Shown in pieces: positions 1-10,785 of a stretch of 64,000 nt of DNA. The stretch is taken from NCBI RefSeq assembly GCF_006874465.1, contig NZ_VIRL01000003.1, positions 62,001 to 126,000 of the forward strand, in the 5' to 3' direction. A program made the translations under genes and the position numbers. Source of the stretch: Microbispora bryophytorum (GTDB lineage Bacteria > Actinomycetota > Actinomycetes > Streptosporangiales > Streptosporangiaceae). The notes beneath the pieces are model-generated. The model searched no databases, was not told the origin of the DNA, and saw only the letters and a list, made by a program, of their open reading frames with translations. The stretch's first letter is position 1. Every line of letters starts with the position of its first letter.

Positions 1-71
1 GCGCGGTCGGCGGTGGTGTGGTCGGCGGCGGTGTGCGTCGTGAGGGTGGTGTCCGTGAGGGTGTCGTTCAT
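1..71 (-). CDS. Possible 5' end of a gene running off the left edge
   Basis: An open frame on the minus strand starts at an ATG (complement of 69-71) and runs off the window. The visible 23 codons are rich in Thr, Asp and His (it begins MNDTLTDTTLTTH), a low-complexity stretch that identifies no family. There is an AGGAGG on the minus strand but it lies roughly 18 bases upstream of the ATG, which is far for a ribosome binding site. The frame is therefore only a candidate gene start. It would be divergent from groES. Confidence 0.3.
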   Translation of the reverse strand, partial: MNDTLTDTTLTTHTAADHTTADR

Positions 72-260
72 GGCGCGCGCGGTCTGGGTCCTCCTCGCCG
101 CTCCTCCTCCGCTGCCATCGTATCCAACACTTCGACATTGAAATGTGAGCCGTGGATGCGATGTTCCGGCCGGACGGTGACGCGGGCGCGGCGGACGGCT
201 GAACGGGCGGGCTCTGGCGTGTTGCCGCCAGGTGCGTCTGACCTGCGATGCCGGTTCGTG

Positions 261-289
261 TTGACTGTCACGCGCCACTTGCATACTGT
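261..289 (+). promoter_or_regulatory. Sigma70-like promoter of groES-groEL
   Basis: TTGACT (261-266) and TACTGT (284-289) are separated by exactly 17 bases, a good match to the HrdB/SigA-type vegetative consensus. The predicted transcription start, about 7 bases after the -10 box, falls at the left edge of the CIRCE operator, so bound HrcA would block initiation. Confidence 0.75.
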
Positions 290-295
290 TTCGTG

Positions 296-322
296 TTGGC
301 ACTCTCCCAGTGAGAGTGCCAA
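296..322 (+). promoter_or_regulatory. CIRCE operator (HrcA binding site)
   Basis: TTGGCACTC (296-304), nine bases, then GAGTGCCAA (314-322) form a perfect inverted repeat with the 9-9-9 layout of CIRCE. CIRCE is the site of the heat-shock repressor HrcA. It lies between the promoter and groES, as expected for heat-inducible control. The hrcA gene itself is not in the window. Confidence 0.93.
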
Positions 323-411
323 TAGCGACGAGACAGGTCTGACACCCGCGACGGCAGGCCGCTGGTCGCCTCTTCAGCTCATTCATCGCAATCTGAAGGG
401 GAGGTCCGATC

Positions 412-723
412 GTGACGACCGCCACCAAGGTTCCCGTTAAGCCGCTTGGCGACCGCATCGTGGTCCAGCCGCTTGAGGCTGAGCAGACCACCGCCTCCGG
501 CCTGGTTATCCCGGACACCGCCAAGGAGAAGCCGCAGGAGGGCCGTGTCCTCGCTGTGGGCCCGGGCAACTGGGACGAGGACGGCGAGAAGCGCATCCCG
601 CTGGACGTCAAGGAGGGCGACGTCGTCCTCTACAGCAAGTACGGCGGCACCGAGGTCAAGTACGGCGGCGAGGAGTACCTGGTGCTCTCGGCCCGCGACG
701 TGCTCGCCATCATCGAGAAGTAG
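412..723 (+). CDS. groES: Co-chaperonin GroES (Cpn10)
   Basis: This 103-residue heptameric lid of the GroEL chaperonin caps the folding cage and triggers release of the substrate protein in the cytoplasm. The length is typical of the family. The N-terminal [14 protein letters not shown] strand and the mobile loop that binds GroEL (about residues 22-37, ending GLVIPDTA) are clear, as is the [11 protein letters not shown] segment. The start is GTG, preceded 7 bases upstream by AAGGGGAGG. It is the first gene of a bicistronic operon: groEL follows after 69 bases. Regulation is by the promoter and CIRCE element just upstream. Confidence 0.97.
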   Translation: MTTATKVPVKPLGDRIVVQPLEAEQTTASGLVIPDTAKEKPQEGRVLAVGPGNWDEDGEKRIPLDVKEGDVVLYSKYGGTEVKYGGEEYLVLSARDVLAIIEK

Positions 724-792
724 TAGGCCGCGCCGGCCTGTGGAGCCCCGGGCCATGCGCCCGGGGCTCCGCGCGCTCTTAAGGAGACCTGA

Positions 793-2418
<1,626 letters not shown>

Positions 2419-2438
2419 TCCCGCGCCTTCCGCGCACC

Positions 2439-2476
2439 GCGCCCCGCGCCGCCCGTAAGGGCGGACCGCGGGGCGC
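2439..2476 (+). terminator. Hairpin terminator after groEL
   Basis: A long GC-rich hairpin begins 20 bases after the groEL stop. GCGCCCCGCG (2439-2448) pairs with CGCGGGGCGC (2467-2476), and an inner CCGCCC pairs with GGGCGG around a GTAA loop, with one unpaired A. No U-tract follows, which is common for actinobacterial terminators. Confidence 0.75.
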
Positions 2477-2736
2477 ACTGCTTTCCGCCCCTTGTCCGCT
2501 CCGCCCCTTGTCCGCTCCGCCGGTGAGACGGGCCGCCGGGAGGCGAAGCGGGCTCGCGGGCAATGCGAACGACCCGCATGTTTCTTTTTCCCTGTCAAGT
2601 CGTCAGTCGTATATTCGTCATTTTCGACATTACGGTTGGAATGTTCCAACGGCAGAGTGATCAGTCGATTACGGAGTGTTATCGACGCGCCAATGTGACC
2701 AATCCGTAGCCGTTAACCATGACGACATGAACGATC
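2477..2736 (+). promoter_or_regulatory. AT-rich regulatory stretch upstream of the ECF sigma gene
   Basis: This non-coding stretch is markedly richer in A+T than the surroundings, especially about 2575-2720. It contains a perfect 16-base palindrome, GTTGGAA-TG-TTCCAAC (2635-2650), about 85-115 bases before the possible sigma-factor start codons. The palindrome is a strong operator candidate for the sigma-factor gene. I could not assign a -35/-10 pair with confidence. Confidence 0.5.
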
Positions 2737-3375
2737 GTGACGGGCATCATGCCTAACGTGACCGAGGGATGCGTCGCCGACGCCGTAACTGGGGTAAGGC
2801 TTGCGACGAGATCGGATGAGCCCGACCTCAGGGAACTGACCAGCCTTGCCGTACAGGGAGATCGCACCGCGATCGAATCACTGCTGAGACACCTGCGCCC
2901 GATGGTGGTCCGCTACTGCAGAGCTCGACTGGGCAGGGTGTCCGGTCAGTATCACATCGCCGACGACGTGGCCCAGGAGGTGTGCATCGCGGTGCTGTCG
3001 GCGCTGCCGCGCTACCGCGACATGGGCCGCCCGTTCGCCTCGTTCGTCTTCGGAATCGCCTCCCACAAGGTGGCCGACGCCCTCCGCAGTTCGGTTCGCT
3101 CGGCCGTGCCCACGCAGGACCTGCCGGACGGGCCCGACGAGGGTCCCGGGCCGGAGGAGACGGTGGTGCGCTACATCGAGGCCCAGCACGCCCGCGACCT
3201 GCTCGCCCGGCTCCCGGACACCCAGCGCGAGCTCCTCATCCTGCGGGTGGTCTCGGGCCTGTCCGCCGAGGAGACGGGTAATGTACTCGGCATGTCACCA
3301 GGTGCCGTCCGGGTCGCGCAGCATCGTGCGCTCGCCAGGCTCCGGCAACTGGCCGAGCTGGAGTCGATTGCGTGA
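2737..3375 (+). CDS. ECF RNA polymerase sigma factor, ShbA/SigD type
   Basis: A 212-residue group-4 sigma factor that would direct RNA polymerase to a dedicated promoter set. Region 2 spans about residues 50-115, with the core -10-binding helix around [20 protein letters not shown]. Region 4, a helix-turn-helix for -35 recognition, spans about 158-208 ([14 protein letters not shown] ... [25 protein letters not shown]). The position between groEL1 and guaB matches mycobacterial sigD and Streptomyces shbA, which controls the principal sigma gene hrdB. The start is uncertain: GTG 2737, ATG 2749 and GTG 2758 are all possible. The stop overlaps the following small gene by 4 bases, as expected for a co-translated anti-sigma factor. 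Confidence 0.85.
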   Translation: MTGIMPNVTEGCVADAVTGVRLATRSDEPDLRELTSLAVQGDRTAIESLLRHLRPMVVRYCRARLGRVSGQYHIADDVAQEVCIAVLSALPRYRDMGRPFASFVFGIASHKVADALRSSVRSAVPTQDLPDGPDEGPGPEETVVRYIEAQHARDLLARLPDTQRELLILRVVSGLSAEETGNVLGMSPGAVRVAQHRALARLRQLAELESIA

Positions 3376-3587
3376 CCACGAAACGTCGTCGTACGGCTCG
3401 CCACCTCGGGTCGTACGGCGATGCCGACGTGGAGGGCGAAGTAATGCGGACGGACGCCGTCCTTGACGCGCTCGCCCGCCGCGAGCCGGTCGGCGGCACG
3501 GACGCCGCCATCCGGCTGCTCGGCGCGCTCGTCGTCGACGTGGACGGTCAGTGGCTCTCCTCCGTGTCGATCACGCCGTCCACGTAG
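3372..3587 (+). CDS. Short RsdA-like anti-sigma protein
   Basis: A 71-residue protein with a GTG start that overlaps the sigma-factor stop (GTGA). Residues about 25-60 ([18 protein letters not shown] ... [13 protein letters not shown]) resemble the sigma-binding region of anti-sigma-D factor RsdA, which holds SigD inactive. Known RsdA proteins are much longer, with a transmembrane helix and an extracytoplasmic part. This one stops right after the sigma-binding segment and has no hydrophobic helix, so it would be a soluble, minimal anti-sigma factor or a truncated remnant. Its last 40 bases overlap the 3' end of the convergent DUF5319 gene. An internal ATG at 3444 is an alternative start. Confidence 0.6.
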   Translation: MTTKRRRTARHLGSYGDADVEGEVMRTDAVLDALARREPVGGTDAAIRLLGALVVDVDGQWLSSVSITPST

Positions 3588-3925
3588 CCCCGGGCGTACT
3601 CCCAGCTGACGTAGTCGGCCGGATCGGGCTGGTAGGCCGGCTCATGGACCTGAGGCCGGCCGTTGTCGATCATCTGGCGCAGGTTGCCGCGCAGCAGGTC
3701 CCAGTCGAAGTAGTGCTGTTCGCCGCACTCCGGGCAGTCGAGGACCAGGCCGAGCACACCCTGGGGTTCGAGCAGGGAACGGAAGACCTCCACGTCGGCG
3801 AGATCGGTCAGCGCCTCGTCGCGTTCCGCGAGCGTCAGCGGCTCCACGTCGTCGGGCGCTCCAAGCTCCGACGCGGGGTCGTTGGGGTCATCCGCGAACG
3901 GGTCGCGGGGGACGTCTTCCAGCAC
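3548..3925 (-). CDS. DUF5319 family protein
   Basis: A 125-residue acidic cytoplasmic protein of a family conserved in actinobacteria beside the sigD/shbA and guaB genes; the function is unknown. The GTG start (complement of 3923-3925) is preferred over an upstream ATG because AAGGTGGG lies just before it and homologues begin with VLEDVPRDPFADDPNDP-like sequence. A CPEC pair (in LVLDCPECGEQHYFDWDLL, about residues 70-86) could bind a metal. It is convergent with the anti-sigma gene and overlaps it by 40 bases. Confidence 0.85.
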   Translation of the reverse strand: MLEDVPRDPFADDPNDPASELGAPDDVEPLTLAERDEALTDLADVEVFRSLLEPQGVLGLVLDCPECGEQHYFDWDLLRGNLRQMIDNGRPQVHEPAYQPDPADYVSWEYARGYVDGVIDTEESH

Positions 3926-4009
3926 GCATCCCACCTTATGACCACGGCCCCCTCCACGAGGATAAGTGCGCCCCATCCGCTCGGCGGGCCGCGCCCCGCG
4001 GCGCGGGCG

Positions 4010-5017
4010 TCACAGCCAGCCGCGGCGGGCCGCCTCCACTCCGGCGTGGAAGCGGGACTGAGCCCCCAGCTCCGACATCGCCTCGGCGAACCTGGCCCGC
4101 ACCGTGCGTACGGAGACCCCGAGGTGGCGGGCGACGGCGTCGTCGGACAGGCCGTGCGCGGCCAGCCGCAGCACCTGCTGCGCGTTGGTGCGCGGGGAGA
4201 TCGGCGCGGCCTGGGCCCACAGCGCATCGAACAGTGCCCGCAGCGCCCCCACCACCACCGGGGCGTGGACCAGGAAGCAGTTGCAGGAGTGCTCGTGCGG
4301 CGGGACGCCCCACTCGGCGGGCAGCCCGGCGGTGCCGTCGCCGAGGGCGAAGAACCAGCTCGGCACCGCGTCGAGGGCCCGCAGCCCCGCGCCCGCCGCG
4401 GAGAACCGCGCGCACACCTCCCGCATGGCGGGTGCGGACACGGCGTCGAGCGCGACGACCATCCGCAGGCTCAGGATGCCGTCCGCGGTGGCCTGGATCC
4501 ACTGGGCGCCGTACCCGTCCGCCAGCCTGGCCATGGTGCGGAGGTCCGGCACGGCCATGACCAGCTCGGCGGGGGGCGCCTGCAGCGCGAGGCCGATCAC
4601 GCTCTCGCAGAGCTCGTCCGCGCCGCTCACCGCCTCGACCGAGAACCGCCCGCTGCGCCAGTCGAGGCCCGCGTCGTAGTGGTGGGTCAGGCGCCCCGCC
4701 GCCGCGAGCACCTCGTCGATCTGGCGCGTCTCGCGGGCCATGCGGTCCAGCCGCTCGGCCACCAGCCGCCCGATCGTCGCGGCCGGGTGGCGGGCGATGA
4801 GCTCCTCCCGCCGCCGGTTCACCGCACCGAGCCGTACGAGCCCGTCCAGGGCGTCGAGCACGTCCTCGGCGGACCGGCCGACCGCCTCGGCGAGCTCGGT
4901 CAGCGTGGTGCGGTGCAGCCGCAGCATGGCCGTATAGAGGGCCGTCTGGTCGGGGGAGAGGCCGAGGCTTCCGAACGGGTCGTCGGCCGGGGAGGGGGCG
5001 TTGCGCGTCGTACTCAT
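4010..5017 (-). CDS. LuxR-type transcriptional regulator with TrmB-like N-terminus
   Basis: A 335-residue predicted DNA-binding protein. Residues about 18-75 look like a TrmB/MarR-type winged helix (LSPDQTALYTAMLRLHRTTLTELAEAVGRS). The C-terminal 50 residues form a LuxR-type helix-turn-helix (VLRLAAHGLSDDAVARHLGV SVRTVRARFAEAM), and the middle is an uncharacterised sensor-like region. This N-TrmB/C-LuxR layout is common in actinomycete regulators of specialised metabolism. ATG 5017 is chosen because ACGGAGCG precedes it; the frame stays open upstream without support. No obvious target gene is adjacent apart from guaB, 600 bases away on the other strand. Confidence 0.8.
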   Translation of the reverse strand: MSTTRNAPSPADDPFGSLGLSPDQTALYTAMLRLHRTTLTELAEAVGRSAEDVLDALDGLVRLGAVNRRREELIARHPAATIGRLVAERLDRMARETRQIDEVLAAAGRLTHHYDAGLDWRSGRFSVEAVSGADELCESVIGLALQAPPAELVMAVPDLRTMARLADGYGAQWIQATADGILSLRMVVALDAVSAPAMREVCARFSAAGAGLRALDAVPSWFFALGDGTAGLPAEWGVPPHEHSCNCFLVHAPVVVGALRALFDALWAQAAPISPRTNAQQVLRLAAHGLSDDAVARHLGVSVRTVRARFAEAMSELGAQSRFHAGVEAARRGWL

Positions 5018-5454
5018 GCTCGCTCCGTCGGTGGTCACACTGGTCGCGCGGCGCCGATGGCCCCGCACCGGTCGCGCCGCGCCGGTCGCATCGGCGCGTT
5101 GATCCAATGGCCCGCCGGCCCCTGGGGGAAAACGTTTCCCGGCGTCCCGCGCGCCGACTTCCGCCCATCCCCGCCTCGCTTCGGATCGCGAGAATAGCTC
5201 GGATTTTCCGCGCTGTCCGTCGCGTTCACACATTTGGCCGGGGTGAGCATGGCGGCTTTTGTATGGATGTGATCGTTCGGCATTTGTCTCGGGCGTAGTT
5301 TCGAGAGACAGGAAATGCATCTTTGTGCAGTTGCACGTTACGCCATTGCGCATGGACGCTACGTGACGCATTCTTGACCCAGCGTTAGCCGGGAACGCCC
5401 CGTCTGCCGGGCGCGGAGGGGGGCTCGACGGGCGTGGCGGGCGCGACGCGGGGA

Positions 5455-5489
5455 AGTGGGGGGACCGGAAGCCGGTCCCCCCACTTTTT
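5455..5489 (+). terminator. Strong intrinsic terminator upstream of guaB
   Basis: A perfect 14-bp stem (AGTGGGGGGACCGG at 5455-5468 with CCGGTCCCCCCACT at 5472-5485) with a 3-base loop is followed by further T residues through 5489. This is a textbook Rho-independent terminator for plus-strand transcription, unusual in such a GC-rich genome. It ends just before the guaB promoter region. Confidence 0.85.
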
Positions 5490-5537
5490 ATGCCCTCCCT
5501 CTTGACAGGTCGGCCGGATGCGGTTTGGGGCGGCCAC

Positions 5538-5543
5538 TAGACT
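5538..5543 (+). promoter_or_regulatory. Likely guaB -10 box
   Basis: TAGACT matches the actinobacterial TANNNT -10 consensus and would give a leader of about 68 bases before the guaB ATG. A perfect TTGACA lies at 5502-5507 but is 30 bases away, too far to pair with this -10 box. The -35 element is therefore unclear. Confidence 0.5.
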
Positions 5544-5545
5544 GA

Positions 5546-7099
<1,554 letters not shown>

Positions 7100-7132
7100 T
7101 TTGTACCGCAAGAGACGGAAAGAACGGGCGAT

Positions 7133-8251
7133 ATGACACAGGTGGAGATCGGGCGCGGCAAGAGCGGGCGGCGTGCCTACGCGCTGGACGAGATCGGCAT
7201 CGTGCCCTCCCGGCGCACCCGCGACCCGGAGGAGGTGTCGATCTCCTGGCAGATCGACGCCTACCGGTTCGACTCTCCGCTCGTGGCGAGCCCGATGGAC
7301 AGCGTCGTGTCGCCGCAGACGGCCATCGAGATCGGGCGCCTGGGCGGCCTCGGCGTGCTCGACCTCGAAGGGCTGTGGACCCGCTACGAGGACCCGGCGC
7401 CGCTCCTGGAGGAGGTCGCCACCCTCGACCGGGCCGCCGCGACCGCGCGGCTGCAGGAGATCTACACCGCGCCGATCAAGGACGAGCTGATCGGCCGGCG
7501 CATCGAGGAGATCCGCGCGGCCGGTGTCACGACCGCCGTACGGCTGTCGCCGCAGCGCACCGTGCAGCACCACAAGGCCGTGATCGACGCGGGCGTGGAC
7601 ATCTTCGTGATCCGCGGCACGACGGTCTCCGCCGAGCACGTCTCCGGCCGGGCCGAGCCGCTCAATCTCAAGCAGTTCATCTACGAGCTCGACGTCCCGG
7701 TGATCGTGGGCGGCTGCGCGACGTACACCGCGGCGCTGCACCTCATGCGGACCGGCGCGGCCGGCGTGCTGGTCGGCTTCGGCGGCGGCGCCTCGCACAC
7801 CACCCGCACCGTGCTGGGCGTGGTCGTGCCTATGGCCACCGCGATCTCCGACGTGGCCGCGGCCCGCCGCGACTACATGGACGAGTCGGGCGGCCGGTAC
7901 GTCCACGTCATCGCCGACGGCAGCATGGGCGGCTCCGGCGACATCGCCAAGGCGATCGCCTGCGGCGCCGACGCCATCATGGTGGGCTCGCCGCTGGCGC
8001 GGGCCAGCGAGGCCCCCGGCCGCGGGTTCCACTGGGGATCGGAGGCCCACCACCCCGAGCTGCCGCGCGGCAAGCGGGTCGAGTTCGGCACGATCGGCAC
8101 ACTGCGGGAGATCCTGCACGGCCCGTCGTCGCTGGCCGACGGCTCGATGAACCTGCTCGGCGCGCTGCGCCGCACGATGGCCACCGCCGGTTACTCCGAC
8201 CTCAAGGAGTTCCAGCGCGTCGAGGTGGTCGTCGCCCCGCCGCAGCGCTGA
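7133..8251 (+). CDS. guaB3: GuaB3 family IMP dehydrogenase-related protein
   Basis: A 372-residue TIM-barrel paralogue of IMP dehydrogenase, without CBS domains. The barrel motifs are recognisable (SPMDSVVSP, IVGGCATYTAALHLMRTGA, VIADGSMGGSGDIAKAIACGADA), but the segment aligned to the catalytic cysteine loop reads GFGGGASHTTR, with no Cys. It may therefore not run the covalent IMP dehydrogenase chemistry. From memory, a cyanobacterial GuaB3 has been assigned GMP reductase activity. It is co-oriented with guaB and probably in the same operon. Confidence 0.9.
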   Translation: MTQVEIGRGKSGRRAYALDEIGIVPSRRTRDPEEVSISWQIDAYRFDSPLVASPMDSVVSPQTAIEIGRLGGLGVLDLEGLWTRYEDPAPLLEEVATLDRAAATARLQEIYTAPIKDELIGRRIEEIRAAGVTTAVRLSPQRTVQHHKAVIDAGVDIFVIRGTTVSAEHVSGRAEPLNLKQFIYELDVPVIVGGCATYTAALHLMRTGAAGVLVGFGGGASHTTRTVLGVVVPMATAISDVAAARRDYMDESGGRYVHVIADGSMGGSGDIAKAIACGADAIMVGSPLARASEAPGRGFHWGSEAHHPELPRGKRVEFGTIGTLREILHGPSSLADGSMNLLGALRRTMATAGYSDLKEFQRVEVVVAPPQR

Positions 8252-8264
8252 GCCGCTGTCAAGC

Positions 8265-8280
8265 AGGCCGGGCCCGGCCT
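8265..8280. terminator. GC palindrome between guaB3 and the convergent regulator
   Basis: AGGCCGGG-CCCGGCCT is a perfect 16-base palindrome in the 51-base gap between two convergent genes. Its position suggests a bidirectional terminator, although there is no unpaired loop and no U-tract. Confidence 0.4.
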
Positions 8281-8302
8281 CCTTCAGGCACCCGGCCCCG
8301 CG

Positions 8303-8965
8303 TCAGCGGCCGCGCGGGGTCACCAGGCCGGATTCGTAGGCGAAGACCACCAGCTGCGCGCGGTCACGGGCGTGCAGCTTGGCCATGGCCCGGTTGACAT
8401 GGGTTTTGGCGGTCATCGGGCTGATCATCATGCGGCCGGCGACCTGGTCGTTGGACAGCCCCTGGGCGACCAGTGCGACGGCCTCGCGTTCGCGGTTGGT
8501 CAGTTCTTCCAGCTCCACCTCGGCGCCCGTGTGGAGCGGCTGCGTGACGAACCGGTCGATCAGCCTGCGGGTGACCGACGGTGCGAGCAGGGCGTCGCCG
8601 CGCGCGGCGACGCGTACGGCGTGCAGGAAGTCTTCCGGCACGATGTCCTTGACGAGGAAGCCGGCGGCGCCGGCACGCAGCGCGTCGAAGACGTACTCGT
8701 CCAGCCCGTAATTGGTGAGGATGACGACGTGCACCCCGGCCAGGGCCGGGTCCGCGGCGATACGCCGGGTCGCCTCGATGCCGTCGACGACCGGCATCTG
8801 GATGTCGATGAGAGCGATGTCGGGCAGGTGCTCTCTGACCAGCGCCAGGCCCTCCACCCCGTCGCCGGCCTCGGCGACCACCTCGATGTCGTCTTCGAGG
8901 TCGAGAAGCGCGCGGAACCCGCTGCGCAGGAGCGGCTGGTCGTCGACCAGCACGACCCGGATCAC
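8303..8965 (-). CDS. LuxR/NarL-family response regulator
   Basis: A 220-residue two-component response regulator. The receiver domain is residues 1-120, with acidic residues D8/D9, phosphoacceptor D54 (ALIDIQMP) and a conserved Lys near 105. The C-terminal LuxR helix-turn-helix is about 150-212 (LTNREREAVALVAQGLSNDQVAGRMMISPMTAKTHV, shown in part). The stop codon of the partner kinase overlaps this start by 4 bases (8962-8965), so the two are translationally coupled. The signal and targets are not evident. Confidence 0.93.
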   Translation of the reverse strand: MIRVVLVDDQPLLRSGFRALLDLEDDIEVVAEAGDGVEGLALVREHLPDIALIDIQMPVVDGIEATRRIAADPALAGVHVVILTNYGLDEYVFDALRAGAAGFLVKDIVPEDFLHAVRVAARGDALLAPSVTRRLIDRFVTQPLHTGAEVELEELTNREREAVALVAQGLSNDQVAGRMMISPMTAKTHVNRAMAKLHARDRAQLVVFAYESGLVTPRGR

Positions 8966-10077
8966 GGCGTCCGCTCCACCGGGAGTTCAGCGTGGACGGT
9001 GAAGCCGCCCTCGCCGCGTGGCTCCGCGCGCAGGCGACCGCCGAGGGCGGTCACCCGTTCGCGCATCCCGAGCAGTCCGACACCGGGCACGGGCGCGGCG
9101 CCGGGAGTGGCCTTTCCGTCGTCGTCCACCCGTATGACCAGGGCGTCGGGACGGTGGTCGATCCAGACCGCCGCAGTGGTGGCGCAGGCATGCCGGGCGA
9201 TGTTGGTCAGCGACTCCTGGACGATCCGGTACGCGGTCCGGTCGACCGCGGCCGGCACGTCGTCCCGGTGTCCCTCGACCGTCAGCGTCGCGTCCAGGCC
9301 GGTCGTCCGGGCCCTTCGCACCAGGTCCGGGACGTGGTCGAGCCCACGCATCGGGTTCTCGCCGTCGTCGCGCAGCACCTCCAGAGTCGCCCGCAGTTCG
9401 CGGGCCGCCTCACGGCCGGCCTCTCGGATCGCCAGCAGGGCCTCCGGCACCTGTTCGCCCCGTTTGCGGGCCACGTGGACGGCGACCTCGGCCTGCACCT
9501 TGATCACCGAGATCTGGTGGGTCAGCGAATCGTGCAGTTCCCGCGCGATGTGCAGCCGCTCCTCGTCCGCGCGGCGGCGCGCGGTCTCCTCACGGGTGCG
9601 CTCGGCCTCGTCCGCCCGGCGCTCCGCCTGCCGCAGCGCCTCACCCGCCGCGCCGGCCGCGATCAGCCAGGCCAGCTCCAGGGCGCCGCGGGCCTGGGCG
9701 AGCGCCGCGCCCGTGTCGTGCAGGCCCGCGGCCATGGCCGCGAGGGGGAGAGCGGCCAACATCGTCACACTCGCCGCCACCGTGATGACGCGGTGTCCGG
9801 CCCGCATCGCGGCGTACACCGCGAACAGGTACGCGACGGCGGGCACATCGAAGCCGGCCGCCTGGTAACCCACCGCGCACAGCCCGGTGACGGCCAGGAC
9901 GGGGACCGGCGCTTTGCGGCCCGCGGCCAGTGCCAGGCCGCCGGCCACCAGCAGCGTGTAGCCGACCGGATCGAGGTTCGTCGCGGGGTGCTGCTTGGAC
10001 AGCCCGGTGACCAGCAGCGCCGCCGCCACGCAGACGGCAATCGCCCGGTCTCCGGCACCGGACCGGACTGTCCTCAT
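8962..10077 (-). CDS. Membrane histidine kinase, NarL-partner type
   Basis: A 371-residue sensor kinase. Residues 1-145 carry about four to five hydrophobic segments with very short loops, so sensing is probably within the membrane. A coiled-coil-like stretch (145-172) leads to the HisKA_3 H-box (RELHDSLTHQ, H182). The ATPase domain (about 270-365) includes a DDGK-type N-box and GLLGMRERVTALGG. It is the first gene of the kinase-regulator pair. This intramembrane-sensing class with LuxR-type partners is very common in actinomycetes. Confidence 0.92.
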   Translation of the reverse strand: MRTVRSGAGDRAIAVCVAAALLVTGLSKQHPATNLDPVGYTLLVAGGLALAAGRKAPVPVLAVTGLCAVGYQAAGFDVPAVAYLFAVYAAMRAGHRVITVAASVTMLAALPLAAMAAGLHDTGAALAQARGALELAWLIAAGAAGEALRQAERRADEAERTREETARRRADEERLHIARELHDSLTHQISVIKVQAEVAVHVARKRGEQVPEALLAIREAGREAARELRATLEVLRDDGENPMRGLDHVPDLVRRARTTGLDATLTVEGHRDDVPAAVDRTAYRIVQESLTNIARHACATTAAVWIDHRPDALVIRVDDDGKATPGAAPVPGVGLLGMRERVTALGGRLRAEPRGEGGFTVHAELPVERTP

Positions 10078-10306
10078 GCGCGCCTCATGCGCGCACCCTA
10101 GCCGGATGCGCGCATGGGCGGCTCCTCCGCGCGGATGATCGGCGGCCTACCGCGCCCGCGGTACTTCCACGGCTCCTGCCGCGTCCGCGGCAGCCGGACG
10201 CGGCACCGGCGGCAGCGCCGATCGCCCGCTCGCGGCGGACGACCGGCGGCGGGTCCGGCGGACATGCTCGGGTGACGTCCTGTCGTTCGAGGAGAAGGAG
10301 CCCCTC

Positions 10307-10738
10307 ATGTCCGTCAGTCACCTGCTTGCCGCCGCCCCGACCGCCCCGGCCGCCCTGCTCGGATATGCCGGGCATGCCACGCCGTCGGCGGCGCATCTCC
10401 TGGTTCAGCCGGCCGGCGTCGGCGCCTACACCCTGACCGCCGGACGTCTGTGGGCCTTGGCGGCCATGATGCTGGGGCTGGCCGGCGTGGTCGTCGGCGG
10501 GCTGGCGCTGGCCCGCTCCGCCGGACGAATCGGCATCGGCGACGCGAGACGCGGGGCCGTCGTGGCCCTGGTGGCCGGACTCGCCGGCGCTGTCGTCGGC
10601 GGGCTGGTCGTGGCCGCCGCCGACGGCGGTCCCGGCACCGGCTACGGAATAGTCGGGGGCTACTTCGCCCTGGTGGTGGGGCTGGCCGGCGTGGTCGTCG
10701 GCGGGCTGGCGCTGACCCGATCCCGCCGCATCGGCTGA
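10307..10738 (+). CDS. DUF6223-like membrane protein
   Basis: A 143-residue hydrophobic protein with about three transmembrane segments (roughly 45-70, 84-105 and 117-137). The first and third contain a repeated motif, LAGVVVGGLAL, and the second a variant, LAGAVVGGLVV, suggesting internal duplication. It resembles actinobacterial proteins annotated DUF6223; the function is unknown. GGAGAAGGAG lies just before the ATG. It is divergent from the two-component system, with 229 bases between them. That gap is GC-rich and shows no clear promoter to my eye. Confidence 0.75.
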   Translation: MSVSHLLAAAPTAPAALLGYAGHATPSAAHLLVQPAGVGAYTLTAGRLWALAAMMLGLAGVVVGGLALARSAGRIGIGDARRGAVVALVAGLAGAVVGGLVVAAADGGPGTGYGIVGGYFALVVGLAGVVVGGLALTRSRRIG

Positions 10739-10785
10739 TCGGCCAGGGGGCCCGCCGGGCCCAACTTCGGCTTGGCGGGGAACGG

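Noticed and set aside
5502..5543. TTGACA and TAGACT as one guaB promoter
   Set aside because: The spacer is 30 bases, far from the 16-19 required, so the two hexamers cannot belong to the same promoter.
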